The notes beneath the pieces are model-generated. The model was not told where the DNA came from. It saw only the letters and a list, made by a program, of their open reading frames with translations, and did not search any database. Made by a program: the position numbers and the translations under genes. A DNA stretch of 64,000 nucleotides from Micromonospora sp. LH3U1 (lineage in GTDB: Bacteria; Actinomycetota; Actinomycetes; Mycobacteriales; Micromonosporaceae), in NCBI RefSeq assembly GCF_028475105.1, contig NZ_CP116936.1, positions 5,579,501 through 5,643,500 of the forward strand, read 5' to 3'. Numbering within the stretch: the stretch's first letter is position 1; every line of letters starts with the position of its first letter. This document shows, piece after piece, positions 24,868 through 32,979 of the stretch.

Positions 24868-25368
24868 GTGGACGCAGAAACGGTGGTGGGAACGGAGCTT
24901 GCCGGGCTGCGCCGACGCCGACCCGAGGTCGCCGGGACGGTGCTGGCCGGCACCGATGGGCTCCTCATCTCCAGCGATCTGCCCAGCACCGACGCGACCC
25001 ATCTCGCCGCGCTCGCCGCAGCCAGTTTCGGGCTCGGCCACCGGGTGGCCGACACCGCCCGGCGGGGTGCTTTCCGGGAGTCGGTCGTCTGCACGACCGC
25101 CGGCTGCGTGGTGACCTATCCGGCCGGGCGTACGGCCCTGCTGACCCTGGTCACCGTGTCGGCGGCGGAGGATCTGGAAGCGCTGCACGAGGAGGCGCGG
25201 GCCGTGGCCCGCCGGGCCGGCTCGGTGTTGGACTTTCGCGGCGGCGGGATCGGCGCGACCTCCGTTCCGGACGCGCACGCGCCGCTGGCCGTGCGTACCC
25301 CGATGGCCACCCTGCCGACGCAGTTGCGCCGCTCGTCCCGGCCCACCTGGCGTCGCCCACCGATCTGA
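24868..25368 (+). CDS. Roadblock/LC7 domain protein
   Basis: A 166-residue protein whose first 115 residues form a Roadblock/LC7 fold (TVLAGTDGLLISSDLP near 25, then ATHLAALAAASFGLGHRVAD and VTYPAGRTALLTLVTVS). The C-terminal 40 residues are basic and disordered. The start is GTG at 24868, with TAGGGGAAA upstream. Such proteins usually act with MglA-type GTPases or as histidine-kinase-linked modulators in conservons, but none is adjacent, so this is an orphan copy. The 24615-24867 gap upstream holds its promoter and no other gene. Confidence 0.8.
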   Translation: MDAETVVGTELAGLRRRRPEVAGTVLAGTDGLLISSDLPSTDATHLAALAAASFGLGHRVADTARRGAFRESVVCTTAGCVVTYPAGRTALLTLVTVSAAEDLEALHEEARAVARRAGSVLDFRGGGIGATSVPDAHAPLAVRTPMATLPTQLRRSSRPTWRRPPI

Positions 25369-25410
25369 GTGCCGGCGGCGGCCGGGTTACCGGGCCGCCG
25401 CCGGCCTGCG

Positions 25411-28119
25411 TCAGCGGCTGTCCGAGCCTCCGGTCTCCACCACCGCCCGGCCGGCCTCCAGTCGGGCCACCGGCACCCGGAACGGCGAGCAGGACACGTA
25501 GTCCAAGCCGACCTCGTGGAAGAAGTGCACCGAGTCGGGGTCGCCGCCGTGTTCGCCGCAGACGCCGAGCTTCAGCCCGGGCCGGGCCGCCCGACCCTCC
25601 TCGGCGGCGATCCGCACCAGCCGGCCGACGCCGTCGCGGTCGATCGACTCGAATGGCGAGATGCCGAAGATGCCCAACTCCAGGTACCGCCAGAAGAAGG
25701 CGCCCTCGACGTCGTCACGGGAGAAGCCCCAACCCATCTGGGTCAGGTCGTTGGTGCCGAAGGAGAAGAACTCGGCCGCTTCCGCGATCTGCCCGGCGGT
25801 CAGAGCCGCCCGGGGCACCTCGATCATGGTGCCGATCAGCACCTCGACCCCGCTGTCCCCGACCACCTCCGCGATGATCTTCTCGGCCTCGGCGCGCACC
25901 GTCTCCAATTCCTGCACGGCCCCGACCAGCGGCACCATGATTTCCGGTTTCGCTACGCCGCCGCCACGGGCGCAGGTGACGGCCGCCTCCGCGATGGCCC
26001 GGACCTGCATCGCGAACAGGCCGGGGATGACCAGGCCGAGGCGAACGCCCCGCAGCCCGAGCATCGGGTTCTCCTCGTGCATCCGCCGGACGGCGGCGAG
26101 CAGCGCCTCCTCCTTGGCGACGTCCTCGCCACGCTCCTGTGCGACCGCGACGTTGACCGCGAGCTGCTCCAGCGGCGGCAGGAACTCGTGCAGCGGCGGG
26201 TCGATCAGCCGGACGGTGACCGGCAGACCGTCCATCTCGCGGAAGATCTCCTCGAAGTCGGCCCGCTGCAGGGGCAGCAGCGCCTCCAGCGCCGCTTCCC
26301 GCTCGCCCTCGGCCCGGGACAGGATCAGCCGCTCGACCAGCTCCCGCCGGTCACCGAGGAACATGTGCTCGGTGCGGCACAGCCCGATGCCCTCGGCGCC
26401 GAAGCGCCGAGCCCGGGCGGCGTCCGCGCCGGTGTCGGCGTTCGTGCGGACCGCGAGCCGCCGCTTACTGTCGGCGTGCGTCATGATCCGGTGTACGGCC
26501 CGGACCAACGCGTTGTCGATGTGCTCGGGGTCGAGGCTGCCCTCGAAGTACTGCACCACCTCCGACGGCCGGACCGGCACCTCGCCCAGGTAGACCTTGC
26601 CGGTGGTGCCGTCGATCGAAACGACGTCGCCCTCGCCGATGGTCTGTCCGGCCACGGTGAACCGCTTCGCCGGCACGTTCACCTCGATGTCGTCCGCGCC
26701 CGAGACGCAGGTCTTACCCATGCCCCGGGCCACGACGGCGGCGTGGCTGGTCTTGCCGCCGCGTGAGGTGAGGATGCCCTGGGCGGCGATCATGCCGTTC
26801 AGGTCGTCGGGGTTGGTCTCCCGGCGGACCAGGATCACCGACTCGCCCTCGGCAGCCAGCTCGACGGCCCGCGCGGAGGTGAAGACCACCTTGCCGGACG
26901 CCGCGCCGGGCGAGGCGCCGATGCCCGTGGCGACCGGCTGGAACTCGTGGTCGAGCTGGAACCGGGGGAACATCAGCTGGGCCAGCTGCGCGCCGTTGAC
27001 CCGGTGCAGCGCCTCGTCCAGGTCGATCAGGCCCTCGTCGACGAGTTGCCCGGCGATGACGAACGCGGCGGCGGCGGTGCGCTTGCCGACCCGGGTCTGC
27101 AGCATCCACAGCTTGCCGCGTTCGATGGTGAACTCGATGTCGCAGAGGTCCTTGTAGTGCTCCTCCAGCCGGGCCATGATGCCGAGCAGCTCGTCGTAGG
27201 AGGACTTGTCGAGCTGCTCCAGCTCCTGCAGGGGCACGGTGTTGCGGATCCCGGCGACCACGTCCTCGCCCTGGGCGTTGGCCAGGTAGTCGCCGTAGAT
27301 GCCCTGCGCGCCGCTGCCCGGGTCGCGGGTGAACGCGACACCGGTGCCGGAGTCCGGGCCGAGGTTGCCGAAGACCATGGTCACCACGTTGACCGCGGTG
27401 CCGAGGTCGGCCGGGATCCGCTCCTGGCGACGGTAGAGCACGGCCCGCTCGGCGTTCCACGACTCGAAGACCGCCCGGATGGCGAGGTCGAGCTGTTCGC
27501 GCGGGTGCTGCGGGAACTCCCGACCGGTGTGCTTGACGAAGATCTTCTTGTACGCGTCGACCAGCCCACGCAGATCGTCGGCGTCCAGGTCCAGGTCGTT
27601 GTGGGTGCCCTTGGCGCTCTTGATCCCGTCGAGCGCGTGCTCGAACTCCTCGCCCGGCACCTCGCAGACGGTCTTGCCGAACATCTGGATGAGGCGGCGG
27701 TAGGAGTCCCAGGCGAACCTGTCGTTGCCTCCGGCTTGTGCGGAGAGCCCCACCACGCTCTGGTCGTTGAGACCGACGTTGAGGACGGTCTCCATCATGC
27801 CGGGCATGGAGAACTTGGCGCCGGAGCGGACCGACACCAGCAGTGGGTCCTGCGGGTCGCCGAGGCGTTTGCCCATCGCGCGCTCCAGCGATTCCAGGTG
27901 CGCCTCGATCTGACCGGCGAGCCCGTCCGGCTCCTGTCCCGTCGCGAGGTACGCCTTGCATGCCTCGGTGGTGATCGTGAAGCCGGGCGGAACGGGCAGG
28001 CCGAGGTTGGTCATCTCGGCAAGGTTCGCCCCCTTGCCGCCGAGCAGATCCTTGAGATCCCTGTTGCCTTCGGAGAAGTCGTAGACGTACTTGTGATCAA
28101 CGGTCTCTTGCGCTGCCAC
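25411..28119 (-). CDS. ppdK: Pyruvate, phosphate dikinase
   Basis: A 902-residue enzyme that interconverts pyruvate, ATP and phosphate with PEP, AMP and pyrophosphate. The ATP-grasp domain begins VYDFSEGNRDLKDLLGGKGANL. The swivelling domain carries the phosphocarrier His in SRGGKTSHAAVVARGMGK near residue 457. The PEP/pyruvate barrel ends with the catalytic Cys in GVCGEHGGDP near 865. GTG at 28119 was chosen over GTG at 28131 because GGAGG lies 5 nt before it and VAAQETVDHKYVYDF fits family N-termini. It is monocistronic and divergent from the GH20 gene. The role is glycolytic/gluconeogenic PEP balance. Confidence 0.96.
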   Translation of the reverse strand: MAAQETVDHKYVYDFSEGNRDLKDLLGGKGANLAEMTNLGLPVPPGFTITTEACKAYLATGQEPDGLAGQIEAHLESLERAMGKRLGDPQDPLLVSVRSGAKFSMPGMMETVLNVGLNDQSVVGLSAQAGGNDRFAWDSYRRLIQMFGKTVCEVPGEEFEHALDGIKSAKGTHNDLDLDADDLRGLVDAYKKIFVKHTGREFPQHPREQLDLAIRAVFESWNAERAVLYRRQERIPADLGTAVNVVTMVFGNLGPDSGTGVAFTRDPGSGAQGIYGDYLANAQGEDVVAGIRNTVPLQELEQLDKSSYDELLGIMARLEEHYKDLCDIEFTIERGKLWMLQTRVGKRTAAAAFVIAGQLVDEGLIDLDEALHRVNGAQLAQLMFPRFQLDHEFQPVATGIGASPGAASGKVVFTSARAVELAAEGESVILVRRETNPDDLNGMIAAQGILTSRGGKTSHAAVVARGMGKTCVSGADDIEVNVPAKRFTVAGQTIGEGDVVSIDGTTGKVYLGEVPVRPSEVVQYFEGSLDPEHIDNALVRAVHRIMTHADSKRRLAVRTNADTGADAARARRFGAEGIGLCRTEHMFLGDRRELVERLILSRAEGEREAALEALLPLQRADFEEIFREMDGLPVTVRLIDPPLHEFLPPLEQLAVNVAVAQERGEDVAKEEALLAAVRRMHEENPMLGLRGVRLGLVIPGLFAMQVRAIAEAAVTCARGGGVAKPEIMVPLVGAVQELETVRAEAEKIIAEVVGDSGVEVLIGTMIEVPRAALTAGQIAEAAEFFSFGTNDLTQMGWGFSRDDVEGAFFWRYLELGIFGISPFESIDRDGVGRLVRIAAEEGRAARPGLKLGVCGEHGGDPDSVHFFHEVGLDYVSCSPFRVPVARLEAGRAVVETGGSDSR

Positions 28120-28431
28120 CAGAGCCTCCACACACGCGCCGGATTGACCCTTAACGAAGGTTCAGTTTCTTTTACCCCGGGGCGGACCACCGGTAATCCC
28201 GGGGTCGACGCCGATCGGTGGGCGAAGGTTAAGCGACCATCGGGTGACCTGGGACCGTTCGGTGACAATTGGCACAGCCATCACGACTATCCGTGTTCGT
28301 ACCGGTTTTTGGGAACGCTTCCATGCGCACCATCACGCATCAGGGCCGAGCGCCGTACGCTTGACGGCACGCCACCCGGTGAACGTCACTTTTGCCATAA
28401 CCGACGCGAATACACCCCCGGAGTCGCCGCC
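28120..28431. other. Divergent promoter region between ppdK and the hexosaminidase gene
   Basis: The gap contains AT-rich stretches on the ppdK side (GTTCAGTTTCTTTTACC near 28158) and a LacI-type palindrome on the hexosaminidase side (28310-28323). No further gene is visible. Confidence 0.6.
28310..28323. promoter_or_regulatory. LacI-family-like operator upstream of the GH20 gene
   Basis: TGGGAACGCTTCCA fits the LacI/GalR-family core pattern TGNNANCGNTNNCA at every defined position, including the central CG. It lies about 110 bp before the GH20 start. It may mediate sugar- or chitin-dependent repression; no LacI-family gene lies in the window. Confidence 0.4.
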
Positions 28432-30267
28432 GTGTCGACCATCCCCTCTCCCCGCCCCGACGCCACCCCCGCCAGCGACCAGGTGCCGCTGCAGTCGCGG
28501 GAACCGGACGCGGCCACGTTGGCCAGGGCGGCCGAGCGGGCCGCCGGCAAACTGCTCGCCCCCGCAGCCCCGCACCGGCTGGCCGACGTCGTGCCCGCCC
28601 CGCAGCAGGTCCAGCCGGACCCGATCGAGGACTGGGTGCTGCCGGCCGAGGCGGTCATCGTGGCCAGCGCCGACCCCGCCGCATTGGCGGTCGCCGCGCA
28701 ACTCGCCGAGTTGCTCCGACCGGCCACCGGCTACCCGCTGCCGGTCACCGACGCCACCGCGCCGGAGCCCGTCGGCGGCATCGCGCTCGTGCTGGACGAC
28801 GCCGCCGACCTCGGCGCGGAGGGCTACCGACTCGACGTCACCACCGACGGGGTACGCCTCACCGCCGTCACCGCAACCGGCCTCTTCTACGGCGTGCAGA
28901 CCCTGCGTCAACTGCTGCCACCGGCGATCGAGAGCCCGACCCCGGTCACCGACCACTGGGCGCTGCCCGGCGGGACCATCACCGACGCACCCCGGTTCCC
29001 GTACCGGGGCGCGATGCTCGACGTCGCCCGGCACTTCTTCGCCGTCGAGGACGTACTGCGGGTGATCGACCACCTGGCCCGCTACAAGCTCAACCACCTG
29101 CACCTGCACCTCACCGACGACCAGGGCTGGCGGATCGCTGTCGACTCCTGGCCAAAGTTGACCACCGTCGGCGCGACGACCGAGGTCGGCGGCGGCCCCG
29201 GCGGGCACTACACGAAGGCCGACTACCGGCGGATCGTCTCCTACGCGACCGCCCGCCACATCACCGTCGTCCCGGAGATCGACCTCCCCGGGCACACCAA
29301 CGCGGCACTTGTCGCATACCCGGAGCTGGCACCGGACAAGGTCGCCCCACCGCCGTACACCGGCACCGAGGTCGGCTTCAGCTACGTCGACCCGGCCGAC
29401 GAGCGGACGTACGACTTCATCGCCGACGTGTTGGGCGAGGTGGCCGCACTCACCCCCGGGCCGTGGCTGCACATCGGCGGCGACGAGGCGTTCAAGGTGA
29501 CAGGCGAGGTCTACACCGGTTTCGTCGAACGGGTCCAGCGCATCGTGGCTGACCTCGGCAAGACCGTCGTCGGTTGGCACCAGCTCGCACCGGCCGCCCA
29601 CGTCGACGAGCGGGTGCTGCAATGGTGGGGCACCAACGGCGAAGACCCCACCACCGTCGACGCCGTACGCCGGGGTGCCCGACTGATCCTCTCCCCCGGC
29701 AACCACGCCTACCTGGACATGAAGTACGCCCCGGACACCCCCATCGGGCACGACTGGGCTGGCCTGATCGACGTGCGAAAGGCGTACGACTGGGATCCGG
29801 ACACACACGTCGCCGACGTGCCCGCCACCGCCGTTCTCGGTGTGGAGGCGCCGCTCTGGACCGAATCGGTCACCTCGCTGGCCGAGATCGAGTTCCTGCT
29901 CCTCCCACGGCTCCCCGCCATCGCCGAGTTGGGCTGGTCAGCCCGGACGACGCACGACTGGGACAGTTTCCGCGACCGACTGGCGGGCCAGGGCCTGCGC
30001 TGGGCGACGGCCGGGATCTCCTTCCACCGCGCGCCCGAGATCCCCTGGCCACCCGCACCAACCACGACCACAGCCACCACCTGGACCACCGCCGCCCCCT
30101 CAACCACACCCGCCACGTCGACCACCCTGACCACAGGGACCACCTCCACCGCCGCCACGTCGACCACCCTCACCACAGCGACCACGTCGACCGTCGCCGC
30201 CACGCCGACCGCCTCGCCCACCCCGTCGCAGCGCCGCCCGAGCCGGGCCGACACCACGACACTTTGA
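28432..30267 (+). CDS. Beta-N-acetylhexosaminidase (GH20) with Thr-rich C-terminal tail
   Basis: A 611-residue glycoside hydrolase that releases terminal GlcNAc/GalNAc, e.g. from chitin oligomers. The GH20b domain (about 35-170) leads into the catalytic barrel at FPYRGAMLDVARHFF. The active-site pair is in LHIGGDEAFKV near residue 350, and HLHLTDDQGWRI, VVPEIDLPGHTNAAL and LQWWG also match. GTG at 28432 has GGAG upstream. No signal peptide is visible, so the enzyme appears cytoplasmic. Family proteins normally end near RAPEIPWP (about residue 540); here about 70 residues of Thr/Ser/Ala/Pro follow, with the heptad TSTTLTT repeated. No cell-wall anchor is seen. Confidence 0.9.
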   Translation: MSTIPSPRPDATPASDQVPLQSREPDAATLARAAERAAGKLLAPAAPHRLADVVPAPQQVQPDPIEDWVLPAEAVIVASADPAALAVAAQLAELLRPATGYPLPVTDATAPEPVGGIALVLDDAADLGAEGYRLDVTTDGVRLTAVTATGLFYGVQTLRQLLPPAIESPTPVTDHWALPGGTITDAPRFPYRGAMLDVARHFFAVEDVLRVIDHLARYKLNHLHLHLTDDQGWRIAVDSWPKLTTVGATTEVGGGPGGHYTKADYRRIVSYATARHITVVPEIDLPGHTNAALVAYPELAPDKVAPPPYTGTEVGFSYVDPADERTYDFIADVLGEVAALTPGPWLHIGGDEAFKVTGEVYTGFVERVQRIVADLGKTVVGWHQLAPAAHVDERVLQWWGTNGEDPTTVDAVRRGARLILSPGNHAYLDMKYAPDTPIGHDWAGLIDVRKAYDWDPDTHVADVPATAVLGVEAPLWTESVTSLAEIEFLLLPRLPAIAELGWSARTTHDWDSFRDRLAGQGLRWATAGISFHRAPEIPWPPAPTTTTATTWTTAAPSTTPATSTTLTTGTTSTAATSTTLTTATTSTVAATPTASPTPSQRRPSRADTTTL

Positions 30268-30312
30268 CCCTGGACCATCCGCGCGGGCCGGCGTGAACCG
30301 GACGGACGGCCA

Positions 30313-30389
30313 TGATCCACTCGGTTTCACTGACATCGGGGTATCCACGGCAACGGGATACCGCGATATCGCCAAATCCGAGTGGATCA
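30313..30389. terminator. Long compound hairpin after the GH20 gene
   Basis: The outer arms TGATCCACTCGG and CCGAGTGGATCA pair perfectly. An inner hairpin, GGTATCC with GGATACC (30340-30362), and a small CGATATCG palindrome lie within. It begins 46 bp past the stop codon, so a transcription terminator is likely. Confidence 0.65.
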
Positions 30390-30552
30390 CTGCCCGTGGT
30401 CCGATATGCCCTGCTCAGGTCTGACCGATAAGCTCTGTTCGACCGAATTGCCCAGTGGTCGGGGCCACCCTGATCGTGGAATCGGCGGCGGGTCGGGGGC
30501 GTTATACCTGGCATGCCACCACAGCCCCCGGGCTTTGGCGTGCGGCGCCCGA

Positions 30553-30730
30553 GCCGGGAACACCCTGCGGGCCGCCACGGTTATACCCCCGTAGCCGCCG
30601 CGAGCCACGATGGTTGCGAGCCGCCGGGAACACCCGCCGGGTCGCCACGGTTACATCCCCCGTAGCCGCGAGCGACGATGGTTGCGCCCAGCCGGGAACA
30701 CCCGCCGGGCCGCCACGGTTACATCCCCCT
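30553..30730. repeat. Tandem direct repeat, 68-70 bp unit, 2.6 copies
   Basis: Units begin at 30553, 30623 and 30691 (GCCGGGAACACC...). Each contains CGCCACGGTTA-A-CCCCC about 20 bp in; the first two go on to CGTAGCCGC-GAGC-ACGATGGTTGCG, and the third stops after the CCCCC. Copies differ at only a few positions. The array ends 120 bp before the secreted C39 peptidase gene. Possible roles are clustered protein-binding sites or repeated leader elements. Confidence 0.75.
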
Positions 30731-30850
30731 GAGACACCCGACGCCGGCCCCCGGGCCGCCGGGCAGATCCCCTTTGAACTTCTCCGCACGGTCGCCTTGA
30801 CCCCCCTTGAAGTGCCGTGCGTATCCCCCGATGCAGAGGAGCACGCCATC

Positions 30851-31510
30851 ATGCGTACCGATCTGATCCGTAAGACCGCACTGACCGCTGCTGGACTCGC
30901 CTTCACCGGCGGCGCCATCGTCGGCCCCATCACCGCCGCGTACGCCGCGTCGGACGCCAAGCCGACCACCCAGACGCAGACCGACCGCAAGCCCTCGGGC
31001 GAGCGGCAACTGGGCGTGCGCTACGAGGCGCAGCCGAACTTCTACTACTGCGGCCCCGCCGCCGCGCGTAACGCCCTGTCCGTGCAGGGCAAGAACATCA
31101 GCGTCGACGACATGGCCAAGGAAATGGGCACCACCGAGGACGGCACCAACTCCATCAACGACATCACCCCGGTCCTGAACAAGGAAACCGGCAAGAACGA
31201 CGCCTACCACTCCGTGGAGATCAGCAACCCCAACGCCGATGACAAGCAGACCGACAAGCTGCGCACCGACATCGTCAAGACCGTCGACGACGGCCGCGCC
31301 GTGGTCGCGAACATCGCCGGCACCACCACCGACACCGACGGCACCACCCACTCCTTCGAGGGCGGGCACTACATCAGCGTCGTCGGCTACCGCGACAACG
31401 GCACCGTGGTCACGATCGCCGACTCCGCCAACCCGAACACCGCCTCCTACCAGATCAGCGTCGAGCACCTCGCCGACTGGATCGCCACCCGCGGCTACTC
31501 CACCAGCTGA
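30851..31510 (+). CDS. Secreted C39-family (papain-like) cysteine peptidase
   Basis: A 219-residue protein. Residues 1-33 are a signal peptide (basic start MRTDLIRKTAL, hydrophobic core, cleavage near AYAAS). The mature domain is a peptidase C39-like fold with the Cys in FYYCGPAAARNAL near residue 60, the His in GGHYISVVGYRDNG near 172 and an Asp in VVTIADSANPN. The RBS AGAGGAG lies 8 nt upstream. It is secreted as a single domain, with no ABC exporter nearby, so it is unlikely to process bacteriocin leaders. Followed by a strong terminator. Regulation may involve the tandem repeats upstream. Confidence 0.85.
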   Translation: MRTDLIRKTALTAAGLAFTGGAIVGPITAAYAASDAKPTTQTQTDRKPSGERQLGVRYEAQPNFYYCGPAAARNALSVQGKNISVDDMAKEMGTTEDGTNSINDITPVLNKETGKNDAYHSVEISNPNADDKQTDKLRTDIVKTVDDGRAVVANIAGTTTDTDGTTHSFEGGHYISVVGYRDNGTVVTIADSANPNTASYQISVEHLADWIATRGYSTS

Positions 31511-31527
31511 CCCACAACACACAACAC

Positions 31528-31566
31528 CGAAGGGCCGGACCCCCACCACGGGGGCCCGGCCCTTCG
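31528..31566. terminator. Terminator of the C39 peptidase gene
   Basis: A 17-bp stem with one mismatch (CGAAGGGCCGG-CCCCC pairing with GGGGG-CCGGCCCTTCG) and a 5-nt loop, 18 bp after the stop codon. Confidence 0.85.
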
Positions 31567-31742
31567 GCATGACCAGGTCATTGCGCGCGCTGGTCCGGAC
31601 CGGGCAGCCGGCCGACCGGACCAGGCGAGGCCGCGCCAGCCAGGCAAGGCCGGGCCCCGTGCCTCACTGGTCCTTTGGAGCTGATGTCGTAGACGAATCA
31701 GGCCTCACCGAGGTCGCGCTCCGGCTCACCCCGGACCGGGGG

Positions 31743-32915
31743 TCAGCCGCCGGAGTCGTCCATTTCGGCGCCCTCGGGGACGGTGTCGTCGTCCCGGTTG
31801 GCCAGCCAACCGTCCGGCAGGAAGACCTTGCCCGGCGAGTTGGTGCGTCCGCGCGGCTGGCCCAGGGCGGTCACCGGGAACGGCTCCGTCAGGTCGAGCT
31901 TGCCGAGCAGGTCGTCCAGCTGGGCCAGGCTTTCGATCATCGCCAGCGAGCGGCGCAGTTCGCCGCCGACCGGGAAGCCCTTCAGGTACCAGGCGACGTG
32001 CTTGCGGAAGTCGGTGCAGCCGTCCCGCTCGCCCCGGGCCGGGTTGCGGGCGCCGGCCACGAACTGGTCGACCAGCAGCTCGGCGTGCCGGCGCATGGTC
32101 ACCGCCACCTCGCCGAGGGTGGGCAGCCGCCGCTCCGACCGACCGTTGAAGGCGGCCTCCAGGTCGGCGAAGAGCCATGGCCGACCCAGGCAGCCACGCC
32201 CGATCACCACGCCGTCGACGCCGGTGTGCGCGACCATCCGCAGCGCGTCGTCGGCCTCCCAGATGTCGCCGTTGCCGAGCACCGGCACGTCGAGGGCCTG
32301 CTTCAAGGTGGCGATCGCGTCCCAGTCGGCGGTGCCCGAATAGCGCTGCGCGGCCGTCCGCCCGTGCAGGGCCACTGCGGCCACGCCGGCGTCCTGGGCG
32401 GCGAGCCCGGCTTCGACGTACGTCAGGTGGTCGTCGTCGATGCCCTTGCGCATCTTTACCGTGACCGGCACCCCGGACGGTGACGCGGCAGCCACCGCGG
32501 CCCGCACCAGCCGGGCGAAGAGCCGGCGCCGCCACGGCAGCGCCGCTCCGCCGCCGCGCCGGGTGACCTTGGGGACCGGGCAGCCGAAGTTGAGGTCGAT
32601 GTGATCGGCCAGGTTGCGTTCCACGACGATCCGCACGGCGGCGGCGGTGATCTCCGGGTCGGTGCCGTAGAGCTGGAGGCTGCGCGGCTTCTCATCATCG
32701 CCGAAAGTGATCATGCGCAGCGTCTTCGGGTTCCGCTCGACCAGCGCCCGCGTGGTGATCATCTCGCAGACGTAGATGCCGCCGCCCTGCTCCCGGCAGA
32801 GCCGGCGGAAGCCGACGTTGGTGATCCCGGCCATCGGCGCGAGCACCACCGGCGGCCACACCTGATGCGGCCCGAGAGTCAACGGGCGCAGCGCAGGCAT
32901 GGTCGAGGCAGTCAC
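31743..32915 (-). CDS. dusB: tRNA-dihydrouridine synthase DusB
   Basis: A 390-residue FMN-dependent enzyme that reduces uridines in the tRNA D-loop. The TIM barrel begins VVLAPMAGITNVGFRRLC; the catalytic Cys lies in LNFGCPVPKVTRRGGGAAL near residue 110; VTVKMRKGI, ALHGRTAAQRYSG and VPVLGNGDIW with GVVIGRGCLGRPW form the FMN-binding edge. The C-terminal helical domain has DFRKHVAWYLKGFP. GTG at 32915 is given as start; an in-frame ATG at 32900 (MPALRPL) is an alternative, as neither has a clear RBS. It follows glyS on the same strand but is separated by a terminator. Confidence 0.93.
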   Translation of the reverse strand: MTASTMPALRPLTLGPHQVWPPVVLAPMAGITNVGFRRLCREQGGGIYVCEMITTRALVERNPKTLRMITFGDDEKPRSLQLYGTDPEITAAAVRIVVERNLADHIDLNFGCPVPKVTRRGGGAALPWRRRLFARLVRAAVAAASPSGVPVTVKMRKGIDDDHLTYVEAGLAAQDAGVAAVALHGRTAAQRYSGTADWDAIATLKQALDVPVLGNGDIWEADDALRMVAHTGVDGVVIGRGCLGRPWLFADLEAAFNGRSERRLPTLGEVAVTMRRHAELLVDQFVAGARNPARGERDGCTDFRKHVAWYLKGFPVGGELRRSLAMIESLAQLDDLLGKLDLTEPFPVTALGQPRGRTNSPGKVFLPDGWLANRDDDTVPEGAEMDDSGG

Positions 32916-32924
32916 CGGACAAGT

Positions 32925-32971
32925 GTACGGGGCCCCAACCGACGCTTTCCGCGTCGGCCGAGGCCCCGTAC
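32925..32971. terminator. Nested hairpin terminator after glyS
   Basis: The outer arms GTACGGGGCC/GGCCCCGTAC are perfect. The inner stem CCGACGC-TTTC-CGCGTCGG lies within. It sits 9 bp past the glyS stop and directly before dusB, so it may also set dusB read-through. Confidence 0.8.
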
Positions 32972-32979
32972 GCAGAGTC

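Larger units (their letters stand above)
30268..30850. other. 583-bp intergenic region with terminator and tandem repeats
   Basis: It holds the GH20 terminator (30313-30389), a stretch without recognisable signals to about 30550, the tandem-repeat array (30553-30730), and about 120 bp of leader before the C39 peptidase gene with AGAGGAG just before its start. No convincing gene was found on either strand. Confidence 0.6.

Noticed and set aside
26947..28431. Long plus-strand frame running into the hexosaminidase
   Set aside because: The first 495 codons are the antisense of ppdK, whose minus-strand reading has complete active-site motifs. The real start is the GTG at 28432.
28432..30296. His-rich alternative frame at the end of the hexosaminidase gene
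   Set aside because: The His/Asp-rich reading arises from the same ACC-rich repeats in another frame and has no start of its own; the Thr-rich frame is the one continuous with the enzyme.
30553..30730. Possible CRISPR array
   Set aside because: The units are 68-70 bp direct tandem repeats without distinct spacers and no cas gene is near.
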